Of a DNA stretch of 64,000 bases, positions 29,443 to 39,700 are shown one piece after another (the stretch's first letter is position 1; each line of letters begins with the position of its first letter). The DNA lies in contig NZ_AHIL01000043.1 of assembly GCF_000241525.1 (NCBI RefSeq), positions 248,001 to 312,000 on the forward strand, given 5' to 3'. Source of the stretch: Comamonas testosteroni ATCC 11996. GTDB taxonomy: Bacteria > Pseudomonadota > Gammaproteobacteria > Burkholderiales > Burkholderiaceae_C. Both the position numbers and the translations under genes were made by a program. The notes under the pieces are model-generated. The model saw only the letters and a list, made by a program, of their open reading frames with translations, was not told the DNA's origin and searched no databases.

Positions 29443-30843
29443 CTAGAACTCGAAGACCTGGCCGGGCTGCGGAACCTGCACCGAGAAATGCAGGCGCTCG
29501 TGCAGCAGCGCGGCCAAGGCCCGGGATGCCTGCGGCTCCCCATGCACCACAAAGGTCTGCTGCGGCGGCCGGGTGAACGCAGCCGCCCAGTCCAGCAGGG
29601 CCTGCTGGTCGGCATGGGCCGAAAAGCCGCCCAGGGTATGGATGCCGGCACGGACCTCGACTTCATCGCCGAGCAGGCGCACCAACCTGGCACCGTCGAC
29701 CAGCCTGCGCCCCAGCGAACCTTCGGCCTGAAAGCCGCAGATCACCACGGCACACTCGGGCCTGGAGAGATTGTTCTTCAGATGATGCAGCACCCGCCCC
29801 GCATCGCACATGCCGCTGGCCGAGATGATGACCGCGCCGCTCCTGATGCGGTTGAGCTTGATGGAGTCCTCCACATCGCTGATGAAATGAATGTGCGGCG
29901 ACTCCTTGAGTCTTTTGACGCTGCCCAGCAACTGCCTGGCCTCCTCGTCGAACACGCTGAAGTGCCGCAGCGTGATGTCCGTGGCCGCCACCGCCATGGG
30001 TGAATCCACAAATATCTCTACCGGCGGCAGACGCTGCTGCTGGATCAGCTGCAGAAAGTGATAGAGCAGCTCCTGCGTGCGCCCCACGGCAAATGCCGGG
30101 ATGACCACATTGCCATGGGGAACCGTGCGCGTGACCACATCGACCAGCTCCTCCAGGGTATCGCCCGTGCTCCTGTGCTGCCGGTCGCCATAGGTGGACT
30201 CGATGAGCAGCAGATCGGCATCCATGATCGGCGTGGGGTCGCGCAGGATCACCCGCCCCGGCTGGCCCAGATCGCCGCTGGCCACCAGCTTGCGCGAGCC
30301 GCCATGACCATCTGCCAGCCACAGCTCCACAATGGCCGAGCCCAGAATATGCCCGGCATCCTGAAAACATACTGTCACCGCAGGATGAGGTTTGAAGCTG
30401 TGGCGATAAGGCATGGCCTGGACCTGCTCCAGCGTGCTCGCCACATGGGCCAGCGAGTACAGAGGAACCGCCGGCTCTCGCTCGCGCCGCTTGCCTTCGC
30501 GCTGACGCCGCGCCGCCCGTTCGGCATCCATCATCTGGATATGGGCACTGTCCTTGAGCAGGACTTCGAGCAGGTCCTTGGTGGCCAGAGTGACATAGAT
30601 AGGGCCCTTGAAGCCCTGAGCCACGAGCTTGGGCAGCAGGCCGCTGTGGTCGATATGCGCATGGGTCAGAACGACGAAGTCCAGGCCTGCGGCATCAAAG
30701 GCAAAGGCTTGCTGGTTGTGCTCGTCAGCCTCGCGACCGCCCTGGGCCATGCCGCAGTCGATCAGAAAGCGACACCCATGCGCCTCGACCAGAAAGCAGG
30801 ATCCCGTAACCGACTGCGCCGCGCCGTGAAAAGTGATGTTCAT
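29443..30843 (-). CDS. MBL-fold, beta-CASP RNA-processing-type metallohydrolase
   Basis: 466 residues. The metallo-beta-lactamase core has 'LTHAHIDHSGLLPKL' (zinc motif HxHxDH), 'QDAGHILGSAIVEL' and 'VHGEPQA' near the end; the beta-CASP insert holds 'ESTYGDR', 'VVIPAFAVGRTQELLYHF' and 'SASGMCDAGRVLHHL'. These fit bacterial relatives of CPSF-73/YSH1, thought to act on RNA. I start at ATG 30843 ('MNITFHGAAQSVTGSC'), since the family begins there, rather than the in-frame 30867. A helix-rich HELLH gene follows. Confidence 0.93.
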   Translation of the reverse strand: MNITFHGAAQSVTGSCFLVEAHGCRFLIDCGMAQGGREADEHNQQAFAFDAAGLDFVVLTHAHIDHSGLLPKLVAQGFKGPIYVTLATKDLLEVLLKDSAHIQMMDAERAARRQREGKRREREPAVPLYSLAHVASTLEQVQAMPYRHSFKPHPAVTVCFQDAGHILGSAIVELWLADGHGGSRKLVASGDLGQPGRVILRDPTPIMDADLLLIESTYGDRQHRSTGDTLEELVDVVTRTVPHGNVVIPAFAVGRTQELLYHFLQLIQQQRLPPVEIFVDSPMAVAATDITLRHFSVFDEEARQLLGSVKRLKESPHIHFISDVEDSIKLNRIRSGAVIISASGMCDAGRVLHHLKNNLSRPECAVVICGFQAEGSLGRRLVDGARLVRLLGDEVEVRAGIHTLGGFSAHADQQALLDWAAAFTRPPQQTFVVHGEPQASRALAALLHERLHFSVQVPQPGQVFEF

Positions 30844-31114
30844 GAAGCATCCATTGACGATCCACATGGACCGTCAATGAATCTAGCACCACTGGCACCT
30901 GCGTTTCCAGAGCCTCAAGTCTTGCCTTGACGCCCATCAAATCAACAGAAACCATAGCGACCACGTGCGGGCTGCGTCGATTGCCCGCACCAACGGCTCG
31001 CTGCCGTCTCCGGCTTTTCCAATACATGCCCTCCTGAGCTGCTGCGTCATTGGAGATGGGGTGCCCTGCCGCGTCACTCTGTTACGAGCTAGGTGCCCCG
31101 CGCCCTCGGCGGTA

Positions 31115-31984
31115 CTAGCTGCCTCGGCTACGGCCCCCGGCATCCACATAGGCGCCTGACTCGAACAGGTGGGCCTCTGCCCTCTCAATGCGGTCGATGA
31201 CCGGCTTGCCCGCGCGACTGACCAGTAGTTCCAGCAGCGACTCTGTCAATGCCATCCCCGAGGTAATCGATGGAAAAAATGAAGGACTCTGTGTCGAAAA
31301 AAGCAACGTCACATCCGCCAAAAGCGACAGCGGCGAGGCATCGCTATCGGTAATGGCAATTACTTTGCAGCCAGCACGCTTGCCTGCTTCCACCACCTGC
31401 AGCACCTCCCGGGAATAGGGCGCGAAGCTGATGACCAGGAGTGCATCCTCCTCGGTCATGGATCGAGTCTGCATCTCCAGAGAGCCGCCCTGGCCGTCTA
31501 TGAGATGCACGGAATTTCTGAAAAGCCGATACACATAGACGAAAGAAAACGCGATGGGAAAGCAGGCACGAAACCCCGCTACATGAACATTGGGCGCCGC
31601 TTCCAACAAGACGGCCGCATCGTTGAGCCCGCTCCTGCTATGACGCTCCGTGGCCTCAAGGTTCGCCTTGTGAACCTGAAATATCTCGCCCGCCAGACCT
31701 TGCTCACTGGCGCGCTCCAGCAAAGAGCGGGCCCTGTCGCCATAGGCTTCCCGACCCAAGCCCATCTCCTGCGCAATCGCCTGCTTGAGTTCCGGCCAGC
31801 CGGCAAATCCTAGCTGCTGAGCAAATCGCACCAGCGTCGCCGGACGTGCATCCGCACTGATACCCACGGTGCGCATCGAACTGGTGACCACTTCGTTGGG
31901 ATGGTCCAGCACGTATTTCGCAATCCGCTGCAGAGCTGGACTCAGTGAGTTGAAGCGGCCTCGCAGCTCGTCTTTGACAGTCAT
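31115..31984 (-). CDS. MurR/RpiR-family transcriptional regulator
   Basis: 289 residues: an N-terminal RpiR helix-turn-helix (residues about 1-77, 'SPALQRIAKYVLDHPNEVVTSSMRTVGISADARPATLVRFAQQLGFAGWPELK') and a SIS effector domain (about 120-260, with 'DGQGGSLEMQTRSMTEEDALLVISFAPYSREVLQVVEAGKRAGCKVIAITDS'). Divergent from the aminotransferase operon at 32182; three copies of a GGAACA-NN-TGTTCC palindrome occupy the intergenic region, so it probably represses that operon and itself. The ligand is unknown; an amino-acid or amine-derived effector fits the neighbours better than a sugar phosphate. Confidence 0.92.
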   Translation of the reverse strand: MTVKDELRGRFNSLSPALQRIAKYVLDHPNEVVTSSMRTVGISADARPATLVRFAQQLGFAGWPELKQAIAQEMGLGREAYGDRARSLLERASEQGLAGEIFQVHKANLEATERHSRSGLNDAAVLLEAAPNVHVAGFRACFPIAFSFVYVYRLFRNSVHLIDGQGGSLEMQTRSMTEEDALLVISFAPYSREVLQVVEAGKRAGCKVIAITDSDASPLSLLADVTLLFSTQSPSFFPSITSGMALTESLLELLVSRAGKPVIDRIERAEAHLFESGAYVDAGGRSRGS

Positions 31985-32039
31985 GGTTGAAGACTCAATC
32001 GAAAGCTTTCCTCGCCAGATGCTTGGCTGGAACGCTTAT

Positions 32040-32130
32040 GGAACAAATGTTCCCAAAGCATACAACTCAGCAAAATACCTCTTGACGAAACATTTGTTCC
32101 ATTAAATACTTTTAATAGAACATTAGTTCC
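32040..32130. promoter_or_regulatory. Three palindromic operators and a promoter for the aminotransferase operon
   Basis: GGAACAAATGTTCC (32040-32053), GAAACATTTGTTCC (32087-32100) and AGAACATTAGTTCC (32117-32130) share the pattern GGAACA-NN-TGTTCC; the first is perfectly symmetric. A sigma70-like promoter, TTGACG (32082-32087), 17 bases, AATACT (32105-32110), has the second site in its spacer and the third just downstream of the expected start. That arrangement predicts repression; the likely ligand protein is the adjacent RpiR regulator. Confidence 0.8.
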
Positions 32131-32181
32131 AAAACACAGCAACACCTCCAAGCACCCATATCAGCTTTCGGAATCTTCCAC

Positions 32182-33522
32182 ATGACGCACGTCTTTCACC
32201 GCCATCTGCGAACCGCCCCACCCGTTGCCGTATCGGCTCACGGCATGCGAATTCAGGATGCCAGCGGCCATAGCTACCTGGACGCATCCGGGGGCGCAGC
32301 CGTTTCATCACTGGGCCACGGACATCCAGACGTGATTGCGGCGATGCACGCCCAGATCGACCAGCTCCCTTATGCGCATACCAGTTTCTTCAGCTCTCGG
32401 CCGGCCGAGGAACTCGCAGACGAGCTCATCCGCACAGCGCCTGAAGGCATGAGCCATGTGTATCTGGTCAGCGGTGGCTCCGAGGCTGTGGAATCCGCAT
32501 TGAAGATGGCACGCCAGTACTTTGTGGAAATCGGAGAGCCTGAGCGCACACATTTCATTGCCCGGCGACAGAGCTACCACGGCAATACCCTGGGTGCTCT
32601 GGCCGTTGGCGGAAACGAATGGCGCCGCGCCCCTTTCGCTCCCATTCTGGTACCTGCCACGCATGTGGCGCCTTGCTACCCGTATCGCGAACAACGCGCC
32701 GAAGAAACTCCCGAGCAATATGGACAACGGCTGGCGCAAGAGTTGGATACGGCCATCCTCGCCCAAGGTCCGGGGCGAGTCATCGCCTTTGTGGCAGAGA
32801 CCGTGGGCGGAGCAACTGCAGGCGTGTTGACTCCGGTACCTGGCTACTTCAAGGCCGTGCGCGAAGTCTGCGACCGCCATGGCGTGCTTCTCATCCTCGA
32901 TGAAGTAATGTGCGGCATGGGACGGACCGGGACTCTGCATGCCTGCGAGCAGGAAGGCATCAGCCCGGACCTGATGACCGTCGCGAAGGGACTGGGAGGC
33001 GGCTATCAGGCCATAGGCGCGGTGCTTGCAAAAAAGCACATTGTTGACGCCATGTCTTTCGGCAGCGGCTTCTTCCAGCACGGGCACACCTATCTAGGAC
33101 ACCCCGTCGCCTGTGCTGCGGCGCTTGCCGTCCAGCGGGTGATACACCGGGACGGACTTCTGGCCAAGGTGCAGGAGGACGGCGCCTTCTTCGGTGCGCT
33201 GCTGCGCGAAACCTTCGCCGACCACCCTCACGTGGGGGACGTGCGCGGTCGTGGCTTCTTCTGGGGCATTGAGCTGGTTGCAGACAAAGCCGAGAAACGC
33301 CCATTCGACCCGGCGCTCAAGGTCAATGCAAATCTCAAGAAGGACGCCATGGCGCGGGGCCTGCTGTGCTATCCGTTCGGAGGCACTGTCGATGGAGTCA
33401 ACGGAGACCATGTGCTGCTTGCACCGCCCTATATCGCCAGCCGCGATGAGCTCAAGACCATTGCCAGTCTGTTGGCAGAGTCCGTGGACGCCATCACCCG
33501 GCAAGCCGCAATCGCGGCCTGA
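32182..33522 (+). CDS. Class III pyridoxal-phosphate aminotransferase
   Basis: 446-residue fold-type I transaminase. Visible features: 'SGGSEAVESALKMARQYFVE' (phosphate-binding region), 'RRQSYHGNTLGALAVGG', 'LILDEVMCGMGRTG' (PLP ring-stacking Asp) and PLP lysine K269 in 'TVAKGLGGGYQ'. Similar proteins are omega-amino-acid or diamine transaminases; the amino donor is not defined by sequence. First gene of a three-gene operon with an amino-acid binding protein and a racemase-like protein, 48 and 27 bases apart, which suggests use of an amino acid or amine taken up from the medium. Confidence 0.93.
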   Translation: MTHVFHRHLRTAPPVAVSAHGMRIQDASGHSYLDASGGAAVSSLGHGHPDVIAAMHAQIDQLPYAHTSFFSSRPAEELADELIRTAPEGMSHVYLVSGGSEAVESALKMARQYFVEIGEPERTHFIARRQSYHGNTLGALAVGGNEWRRAPFAPILVPATHVAPCYPYREQRAEETPEQYGQRLAQELDTAILAQGPGRVIAFVAETVGGATAGVLTPVPGYFKAVREVCDRHGVLLILDEVMCGMGRTGTLHACEQEGISPDLMTVAKGLGGGYQAIGAVLAKKHIVDAMSFGSGFFQHGHTYLGHPVACAAALAVQRVIHRDGLLAKVQEDGAFFGALLRETFADHPHVGDVRGRGFFWGIELVADKAEKRPFDPALKVNANLKKDAMARGLLCYPFGGTVDGVNGDHVLLAPPYIASRDELKTIASLLAESVDAITRQAAIAA

Positions 33523-33570
33523 AGACTCCCACACCCCGTTCTCAACCCCACTCTCTCATTCAGGAATACC

Positions 33571-34473
33571 ATGCGCTTGTCTATCCGAAACGTCGCGGCT
33601 GCCGCCATGATGGCCACTGCTCTTGTCCCCGCACTGGATGCCCTCGCACAGGAGTCGCCTACCTTGAAAAAGATCAAGGAGAGCGGGACTATCACCCTGG
33701 GTCACCGCGAGGCCTCCTTCGGATTCTCATACATCTCCGATACCTCCACCCCCATCGGCTACAGCCTCGACATCTGCATGAAAATTGTGGACGCCATCAA
33801 GGCCGAGCTGAAACAGCCCAAAATCGATATCAAGTACCAGGTGGTGACGTCGCAGAACCGCATCCCTCTTGTGACGAACGGGACGGTCGACCTTGAGTGC
33901 GGCTCCACGACCAATTTGGTAGAACGCCAGAAGGACGTGGCATTTTCTCCGGACATCTTCCGATACAACGTGCGCATGGCAGTCAAGGCCAGCTCAGGCA
34001 TCAAGAGCATTGCTGACTTGCAAGGCAAGTCGGTTGTCACCACCGCTGGCACGACTTCGTTCCGACTCCTGCGTGAAACCAACCGTGGCAAGGTGCTGGA
34101 GGTCACACAATTGTCCGGGAAAGACCATCTCGACTCCTTTCTGCTGCTGAATTCGGGCCGTGCAGCCGCCTTCGTGCTCGACGACATCTTGTTGGCAGGT
34201 CTTATCGCGAACACCCAGAACCCGAAGGAATTCATCATCACGGGCGAAAACCTGCGCACAGAAAATCAGTCTCTGATGCTGCGCAAGGACGACCCGCAGT
34301 TCAAGGCGCTGGTAGACCGCGTGGTGGTCGGAATGATGAAATCAGGCGAAATGGAGACACTCTACAAAAAGTGGTTCATGTCGCCGATTCCACCGAAGGG
34401 GACCAACATCAACTACCCACTCAACGCAGAAACCAGAGAAGGCTTCGAGAATCCTTCTTCAAAGGGCATCTGA
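33571..34473 (+). CDS. Periplasmic amino-acid ABC transporter binding protein (GltI-like)
   Basis: 300 residues with a signal peptide (1-27, cleavage after 'ALA' before QESPTL). Family 3 solute-binding signatures: 'IKESGTITLGHREASFGFSYI', 'PIGYSLDICMKIVDAIK', 'DLECGSTTNLVERQKDVAFS' and 'LQGKSVVTTAGTTSFRLLRE'. The protein most resembles glutamate/aspartate-binding GltI. AGGAA precedes the ATG. No permease or ATPase gene is adjacent, so it must work with a transporter encoded elsewhere; the operon partners point to the same substrate as the aminotransferase. Confidence 0.92.
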   Translation: MRLSIRNVAAAAMMATALVPALDALAQESPTLKKIKESGTITLGHREASFGFSYISDTSTPIGYSLDICMKIVDAIKAELKQPKIDIKYQVVTSQNRIPLVTNGTVDLECGSTTNLVERQKDVAFSPDIFRYNVRMAVKASSGIKSIADLQGKSVVTTAGTTSFRLLRETNRGKVLEVTQLSGKDHLDSFLLLNSGRAAAFVLDDILLAGLIANTQNPKEFIITGENLRTENQSLMLRKDDPQFKALVDRVVVGMMKSGEMETLYKKWFMSPIPPKGTNINYPLNAETREGFENPSSKGI

Positions 34474-34500
34474 CATCCTCGAACTTCCAGGCACCAACAT

Positions 34501-35163
34501 ATGACTCGGATTGCTCTCATTCACGCCCTTAGCCATTCGGTCGAGCCCATCAACGCCGCATTCGACCGAGACTGGCCGCAAGCCGTTCGCATGAACCTGC
34601 TGGACGACAGCCTGTCGGCAGACCTCGCACGAAGCAGCCACGGACTCGACACAGCCATGCACAGGCGCTTCGAGGTCCTGGCCGACTACGCAGTGGGCAC
34701 GGGTGCCCAAGCTATTCTCTTCACCTGTTCGGCATTCGGATCCTGCATCGATGCGGTCGCTGCGCGGCATGCCGACCTCCCGGTGCTTCGGCCCAATGAG
34801 GCCATGGTGGCCGAAGCACTGCGACAGCCCGGAAAAATTGGACTCATCGCGACTTTTGCGCCCACGCTGAAGTCGATGCCGCCCGAGTTCGGTCCGGATG
34901 CCGACCTCGTTCTGGCTCTGGCCGAAGGCGCGTTGCAGGCCATGAATGCGGGAGACCTGGCCCGCCACGACGCGCTCATTGCAGCCCAAGCCGCTCGATT
35001 GAGAGACGAAGGATGTACCCGTATCGCTCTGGCGCAGTTCAGCATGGCAAGAGCCAGGGCGGTTTGCGAGCAAGCGTCGAACCTGCCGGTACTCACCACG
35101 GTAGATAGCGCGGTACGCGCACTGAGGACTGCGCTTTGCAATCCGGTCACCACGCGGGGATAG
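34501..35163 (+). CDS. Aspartate/glutamate racemase-family protein lacking the second catalytic Cys
   Basis: The 220-residue racemase-fold protein. The first catalytic cysteine motif is present as 'ILFTCSAFG' (C76), and 'LRPNEAMVAEAL' and 'GKIGLIATFAPT' follow as in the Asp/Glu/hydantoin racemase superfamily. The second motif, usually (L/G)xCT, reads 'IALAQFSMA' (Q179-F180-S181), so the two-cysteine racemisation mechanism cannot operate as normal. One-cysteine relatives include decarboxylases and isomerases. Last gene of the RpiR-controlled operon; a role in converting the transported compound for the transaminase is an inference. Confidence 0.8.
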   Translation: MTRIALIHALSHSVEPINAAFDRDWPQAVRMNLLDDSLSADLARSSHGLDTAMHRRFEVLADYAVGTGAQAILFTCSAFGSCIDAVAARHADLPVLRPNEAMVAEALRQPGKIGLIATFAPTLKSMPPEFGPDADLVLALAEGALQAMNAGDLARHDALIAAQAARLRDEGCTRIALAQFSMARARAVCEQASNLPVLTTVDSAVRALRTALCNPVTTRG

Positions 35164-35321
35164 GCTAGAGCCCGCCTCTTAGCGGCCGAAGACCTTTGTG
35201 CCGAGCTTCATCACTCAACGCAGAGAGGCAGCTGCCGACAGCGGTAGACGCGGGCCGGCACAGAGCCTGCGATGATGTTGCATCTGGGCCCAGCTCAGGC
35301 CTGCCCGGAGCAGGCCCCTCC

Positions 35322-36773
35322 TCATCCACGAGCCGCCACGGGCTCGCCGCTGTCCCAGCCTCCGCCCAGTGCACGAATCAGCGCCACCGTGGCGGTGTAC
35401 TGCGCGGTGCGCACCTGCAGGGCCTGGCGCCGGTTGCGCAACTCGTTGCGGCGTGCATCCAGCAGCTCCAGCTGGCTCACCAGACCGTTGCGATAGCGCA
35501 CGTCCGAGAGATGGGTGGCGCGCTCCGCAGACTGCACGGCCTGCCCCAGCACATGGGCCTGACCCGAGAGCAGACGCAAGGCACTGAGCTGATCCTCCAC
35601 ATCCCGAAAGGCCGCGAGCACCTGGCCGCGCTGGGCGGCCACTGCTGCCTCCAGACGCGCACGTGCGCCCTCTTCCTGCGCTGCGCGCTGGCCGCCGTCG
35701 AAGATGGGCAGGGACAGCAAGGCGCCTATGCCCCAGGAGCGCGCCGACCACTTGAACAGATCGCCCAGCTCCGGAGAGGCATAGCCGCCATTGCCCGTGA
35801 GCGTGATGGCCGGAAACCATGCGGCCTGGGCCACGCCCACGCGGGCCTGGGCAGCCAGCACCGAAGCCTGGGCCGCCGACACATCGGGGCGGCGCGCCAG
35901 CACCGTCGCAGGCACGCCTGCCGGAATCACAGGCAGCGTTGCCAGCACAGGCTGTGCAGCCAGCGTGAAGCTTGTGGCGATATCGCCCACAAGCACGGCC
36001 AGCGCATGCGTGAGGGCCGCCTGCTGGCGCTCCAGCGCCAGCGTCTCGGCCTCGGTGGCCGAAACCTCGGTCTGCATGCGCGCCACATCCAGCTCTGCCG
36101 CATCGCCGGCCCGGAAGCGCTTCTCGATCAGCGTCAAGGTCTCGCGATAGGCCACCAGACTCTGCTCGACCAGCTGGCGTTCGGTCTGCAGCGAACGCAG
36201 CTGCAGATAGGTCTGCGCCACATCGGCCTGCACCATCAGGCGCGTGCTCTGCAGTAGTGCTTCGCGTGCATTGGCATCCTCGCGTGCCGCTTCGCTGGCC
36301 CGCGACAGCCTGCCGAACAGATCCGCTTCGTAGGAGAAGTTCAAGCCGGCCGTGACCAGGGTTGCGGGTTGCATGCCGCTCGCGGTGTTCAGCCCGGCCT
36401 GGCGCACAGCGCCGCCCGAGGCCCCGATCTGCGGCTGCCGCTGGGAATCGGCCGAGCGCAGCAGCGCACGGGCTTCGGCCAGGCGTGCCGCAGCGGTCTG
36501 CACATCGGTATTGGCTTCACCCGCGCGCTCCACCAGAGCGCTGAGTTCGGCGTCGGCAAATACCAGCCACCAGGCACCGCGCGGCTGGGCCTCTGCCGGG
36601 GCAGCCTGCGTCCAGCCCGCGGCTGCGGCCTGGGCGCTGAAGCTTGCTGGCACGGCAACGCCGGCATGCTCGGCCACCGTGGGCGGTGCGCTGGCGCAAC
36701 CTGCCAGCACCAAAGCTGCCGTCAGCACGCTCAGGGACGGCATCAGGGATCGAATGCCTTGCATCGTTTTCAT
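35322..36773 (-). CDS. RND efflux outer-membrane lipoprotein (OprM/NodT family)
   Basis: Outer-membrane channel of a tripartite efflux pump. A lipoprotein signal ends in 'LVLAGC'; starting at ATG 36773 ('MKTMQGIRS', preceded by GGA) puts the lipid-bearing Cys at 26; the in-frame ATG 36785 is an alternative. Two OEP repeats give coiled-coil hairpins: 'VQTAAARLAEARALLRSADSQRQP' early and 'VAAQRGQVLAAFRDVEDQLSALRL' late. About 483 residues, normal for the family. Last gene of the MFP-RND-OMF operon, starting about 24 bases after the pump stop. Confidence 0.94.
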   Translation of the reverse strand: MKTMQGIRSLMPSLSVLTAALVLAGCASAPPTVAEHAGVAVPASFSAQAAAAGWTQAAPAEAQPRGAWWLVFADAELSALVERAGEANTDVQTAAARLAEARALLRSADSQRQPQIGASGGAVRQAGLNTASGMQPATLVTAGLNFSYEADLFGRLSRASEAAREDANAREALLQSTRLMVQADVAQTYLQLRSLQTERQLVEQSLVAYRETLTLIEKRFRAGDAAELDVARMQTEVSATEAETLALERQQAALTHALAVLVGDIATSFTLAAQPVLATLPVIPAGVPATVLARRPDVSAAQASVLAAQARVGVAQAAWFPAITLTGNGGYASPELGDLFKWSARSWGIGALLSLPIFDGGQRAAQEEGARARLEAAVAAQRGQVLAAFRDVEDQLSALRLLSGQAHVLGQAVQSAERATHLSDVRYRNGLVSQLELLDARRNELRNRRQALQVRTAQYTATVALIRALGGGWDSGEPVAARG

Positions 36774-36797
36774 ATCGGAATCCATGGTTGATTGGGC

Positions 36798-39700
36798 TTA
36801 TTCGTCATGGCCGCGCGGCGCAGCAGGCATGGGCAGGGCCGAGGCGCCGTGACCCGGCTCGCTGATCGGCGCCACATGGCTGCCGTGCTGCTGCAGGGGC
36901 CGGTTGCCAGCCAGACGACGCAGCACCACATAGAACACCGGCGTGAGGAACAGGCCAAAGGCCGTTACACCGATCATGCCGGCGAACACCGCCACGCCCA
37001 TGGCGCTGCGCATCTCGGCTCCCGCCCCCGTGGACAGCACCAGGGGCAGCACGCCCATGACAAAGGCCAGCGAGGTCATGAGGATGGGGCGCAGGCGAAG
37101 GCGGCTGGCTTCGATGGCGGCCTGCACGGGCGTGCGGCCGGCAAATTCCAGCTCGCGGGCGAACTCCACGATCAGGATGGCGTTCTTGGCCGACAGCCCC
37201 ACCAGCACGATGAGCCCGATCTGCGTGAACACATTGTTGTCACCGCCGCTCAGCCACACGCCCGTCATGGCGGCCAGCAGGCCCATGGGCACGATGAGGA
37301 TGATGGCAATCGGCAGGGTCAGGCTTTCGTACTGAGCCGCCAGCACCAGGAAGACCAGCAGGATGGCGATGGGGAACACCAGCACGGCGGAATTGCCGGC
37401 CAGGATTTCCTGGTAGGTCAGCTCGGTCCACTCGAAACCTATGCCGGGCGGCAGGGTTTCGGCAGCAATGCGCTCGACGGCTGCCTGGGCCTGACCCGAG
37501 GAGAAGCCAGGAGCGGGCCCGCCATTCACGTCGGCGGCCAAAAAGCCGTTGTAGCGCATGGCGCGCTCGGGCCCAAAGCTGGGTTCGAGCTTCATCAGCG
37601 CCGACAGCGGCACCATCTCGCCCGTGGTGGAACGCACCTTGAGCAGGCCCACGTCTTCGGCACGCGCCCGGTAGGCGGCATCGGCCTGGACGCGCACGCT
37701 ATAGGTGCGGCCGAACTGGTTGAAGTCGTTGGCGTACAGGCTGCCCAGGTAGATCTGCAGCGTCTCGAAGATATCCGTCACGGGCACGCCGAGCTGGCGC
37801 GCCTTGGTTCGGTCGATGGCGGCGTAGAGCTGGGGCACGTTGACCTGCCAGCTTGTGAACAGGCCGGCCAGCTCGGGCGTCTGGTAGGCCTTGGCCATGA
37901 ATGCCTTTACGGCCGCGTCCATGGCGTCGTAGCCCAGCGAGGCACGGTCCTCGATCTGCAGCTTGAAGCCGCCGGTCGTGCCCAGGCCTGCCACGGGGGG
38001 CGGCGGGAACATGGCGATAAAGGCTTCCTGGATGCTGCCAAAGGCCTGGTTGAGCTGACCCGCCACGGCACCGCCGCTCTGGTCGGCATGCTTGCGCTCG
38101 GCAAAGGGCTTGAGCGTGACAAAGACGATGCCCGAGTTGGAGCTGTTGGTGAAGCCGTTGATGGACAGGCCCGGGAAGGCGATGGCGTCTTCCACATTGG
38201 GATTGTTCTTGACGATCTCGCCCATGCGGCGGATCACGTCTTCCGTGCGATCCAGCGTGGCGCCATCGGGCAACTGGGCAAAGCCGACCAGATACTGCTT
38301 GTCCTGGGCCGGCACAAAGCCGCCGGGCACCAGCTTGAACAGACCCCAGGTCGCGCCCACCAGCACGGCGTAGATCACCAGCATCAGCGCCTTGCGGCCG
38401 ATGACGCGCTGCACGCCGCCGCTATAGGCATCGGAGCCGCGGCGGAACAAGGCGTTGAAGCGGCGAAAGAACCCGCCCAGCACGCGCTCCATGCCGCGTG
38501 TCAGCGCGTCCTTGGGCGCATCGTGGCCGCGCAGCAGCAGCGCGGAAAGCGCAGGCGACAAGGTCAGCGAGTTGATGGCCGAGATCACCGTCGAGATGGC
38601 GATGGTGGCCGCAAACTGGCGGTAGAACTGGCCCGTGAGGCCGCTGATGAAGGCCAGGGGCACAAACACGGCGCACAGCACCAGGGCGATGGCGATGATG
38701 GGCCCGCTCACCTCCTGCATGGCGCGGTAGGTGGCCTGGCGTGGCGACAGGCCGGCCTCGATATTGCGCTCCACGTTCTCCACCACCACGATGGCGTCAT
38801 CCACCACGATGCCGATGGCCAGCACCAGGCCGAACAGGCTCAGCGCATTGATGGAAAAACCCAGCAGGTGCAGCACGGCAAACGTGCCCACCACCGAGAC
38901 CGGCACGGCCAGCAGCGGAATGATGGAAGCGCGCCAGGTCTGCAGGAACAGGATCACCACCACAACCACCAGGGCCACGGCTTCCAGCAGGGTCTGGATC
39001 ACGGACTTGATCGAAGCCCGCACGAATTGCGTGGGGTCGTAGGCGATGCGGAACTCCACACCTTCAGGCATGTGCTTTTGCAGCTCGGCCATGGTGGAGC
39101 GCACATTGGCAGAGATCTCCAGAGCGTTAGAGCCCGGAGCCTGGAACACGCCCATGCCCACGGCGGGGTCGTTGTTGAGCAGGGAGCGCAGCGAATAGTC
39201 GGCCGCGCCCAGCTCCAGCCTGGCCACGTCGCGCAGGCGCGTCACGGCGCCGTCGGAGCCCGTCTTGACGATGATGTCGCCGAACTCTTCCTCGGTCTGC
39301 AAGCGGCCTTGCGCATTGATGGACAGCTGCATGTCAACGCCAGGCAGGCCGGGCGAGGCGCCGACCACACCAGCAGCGGCCTGCACGTTCTGGCCGCGGA
39401 TGGCGGCCACCACGTCGGCGGCCGAGAGACCGCGCTGCGCCACCTTCTGCGGATCGAGCCAGGCACGCATGGAATAGTCGCCGCCGCCGAAGATCTGTAC
39501 CTGGCCCACGCCCTGGATACGCGCCAGGCGGTCCTTCACATTGAGCACGGCATAGTTGCGCAGATAGTCGATGTCATAGCGGCCATTGGGCGAGACCATG
39601 TGCACGACCATGGTCAGGTCGGGCGCGCTCTTGACCGTGGTGATGCCCAGGCGGCGCACTTCCTCGGGCAGGCGCGGCTCGGCCTGGGAGACGCGGTTTT

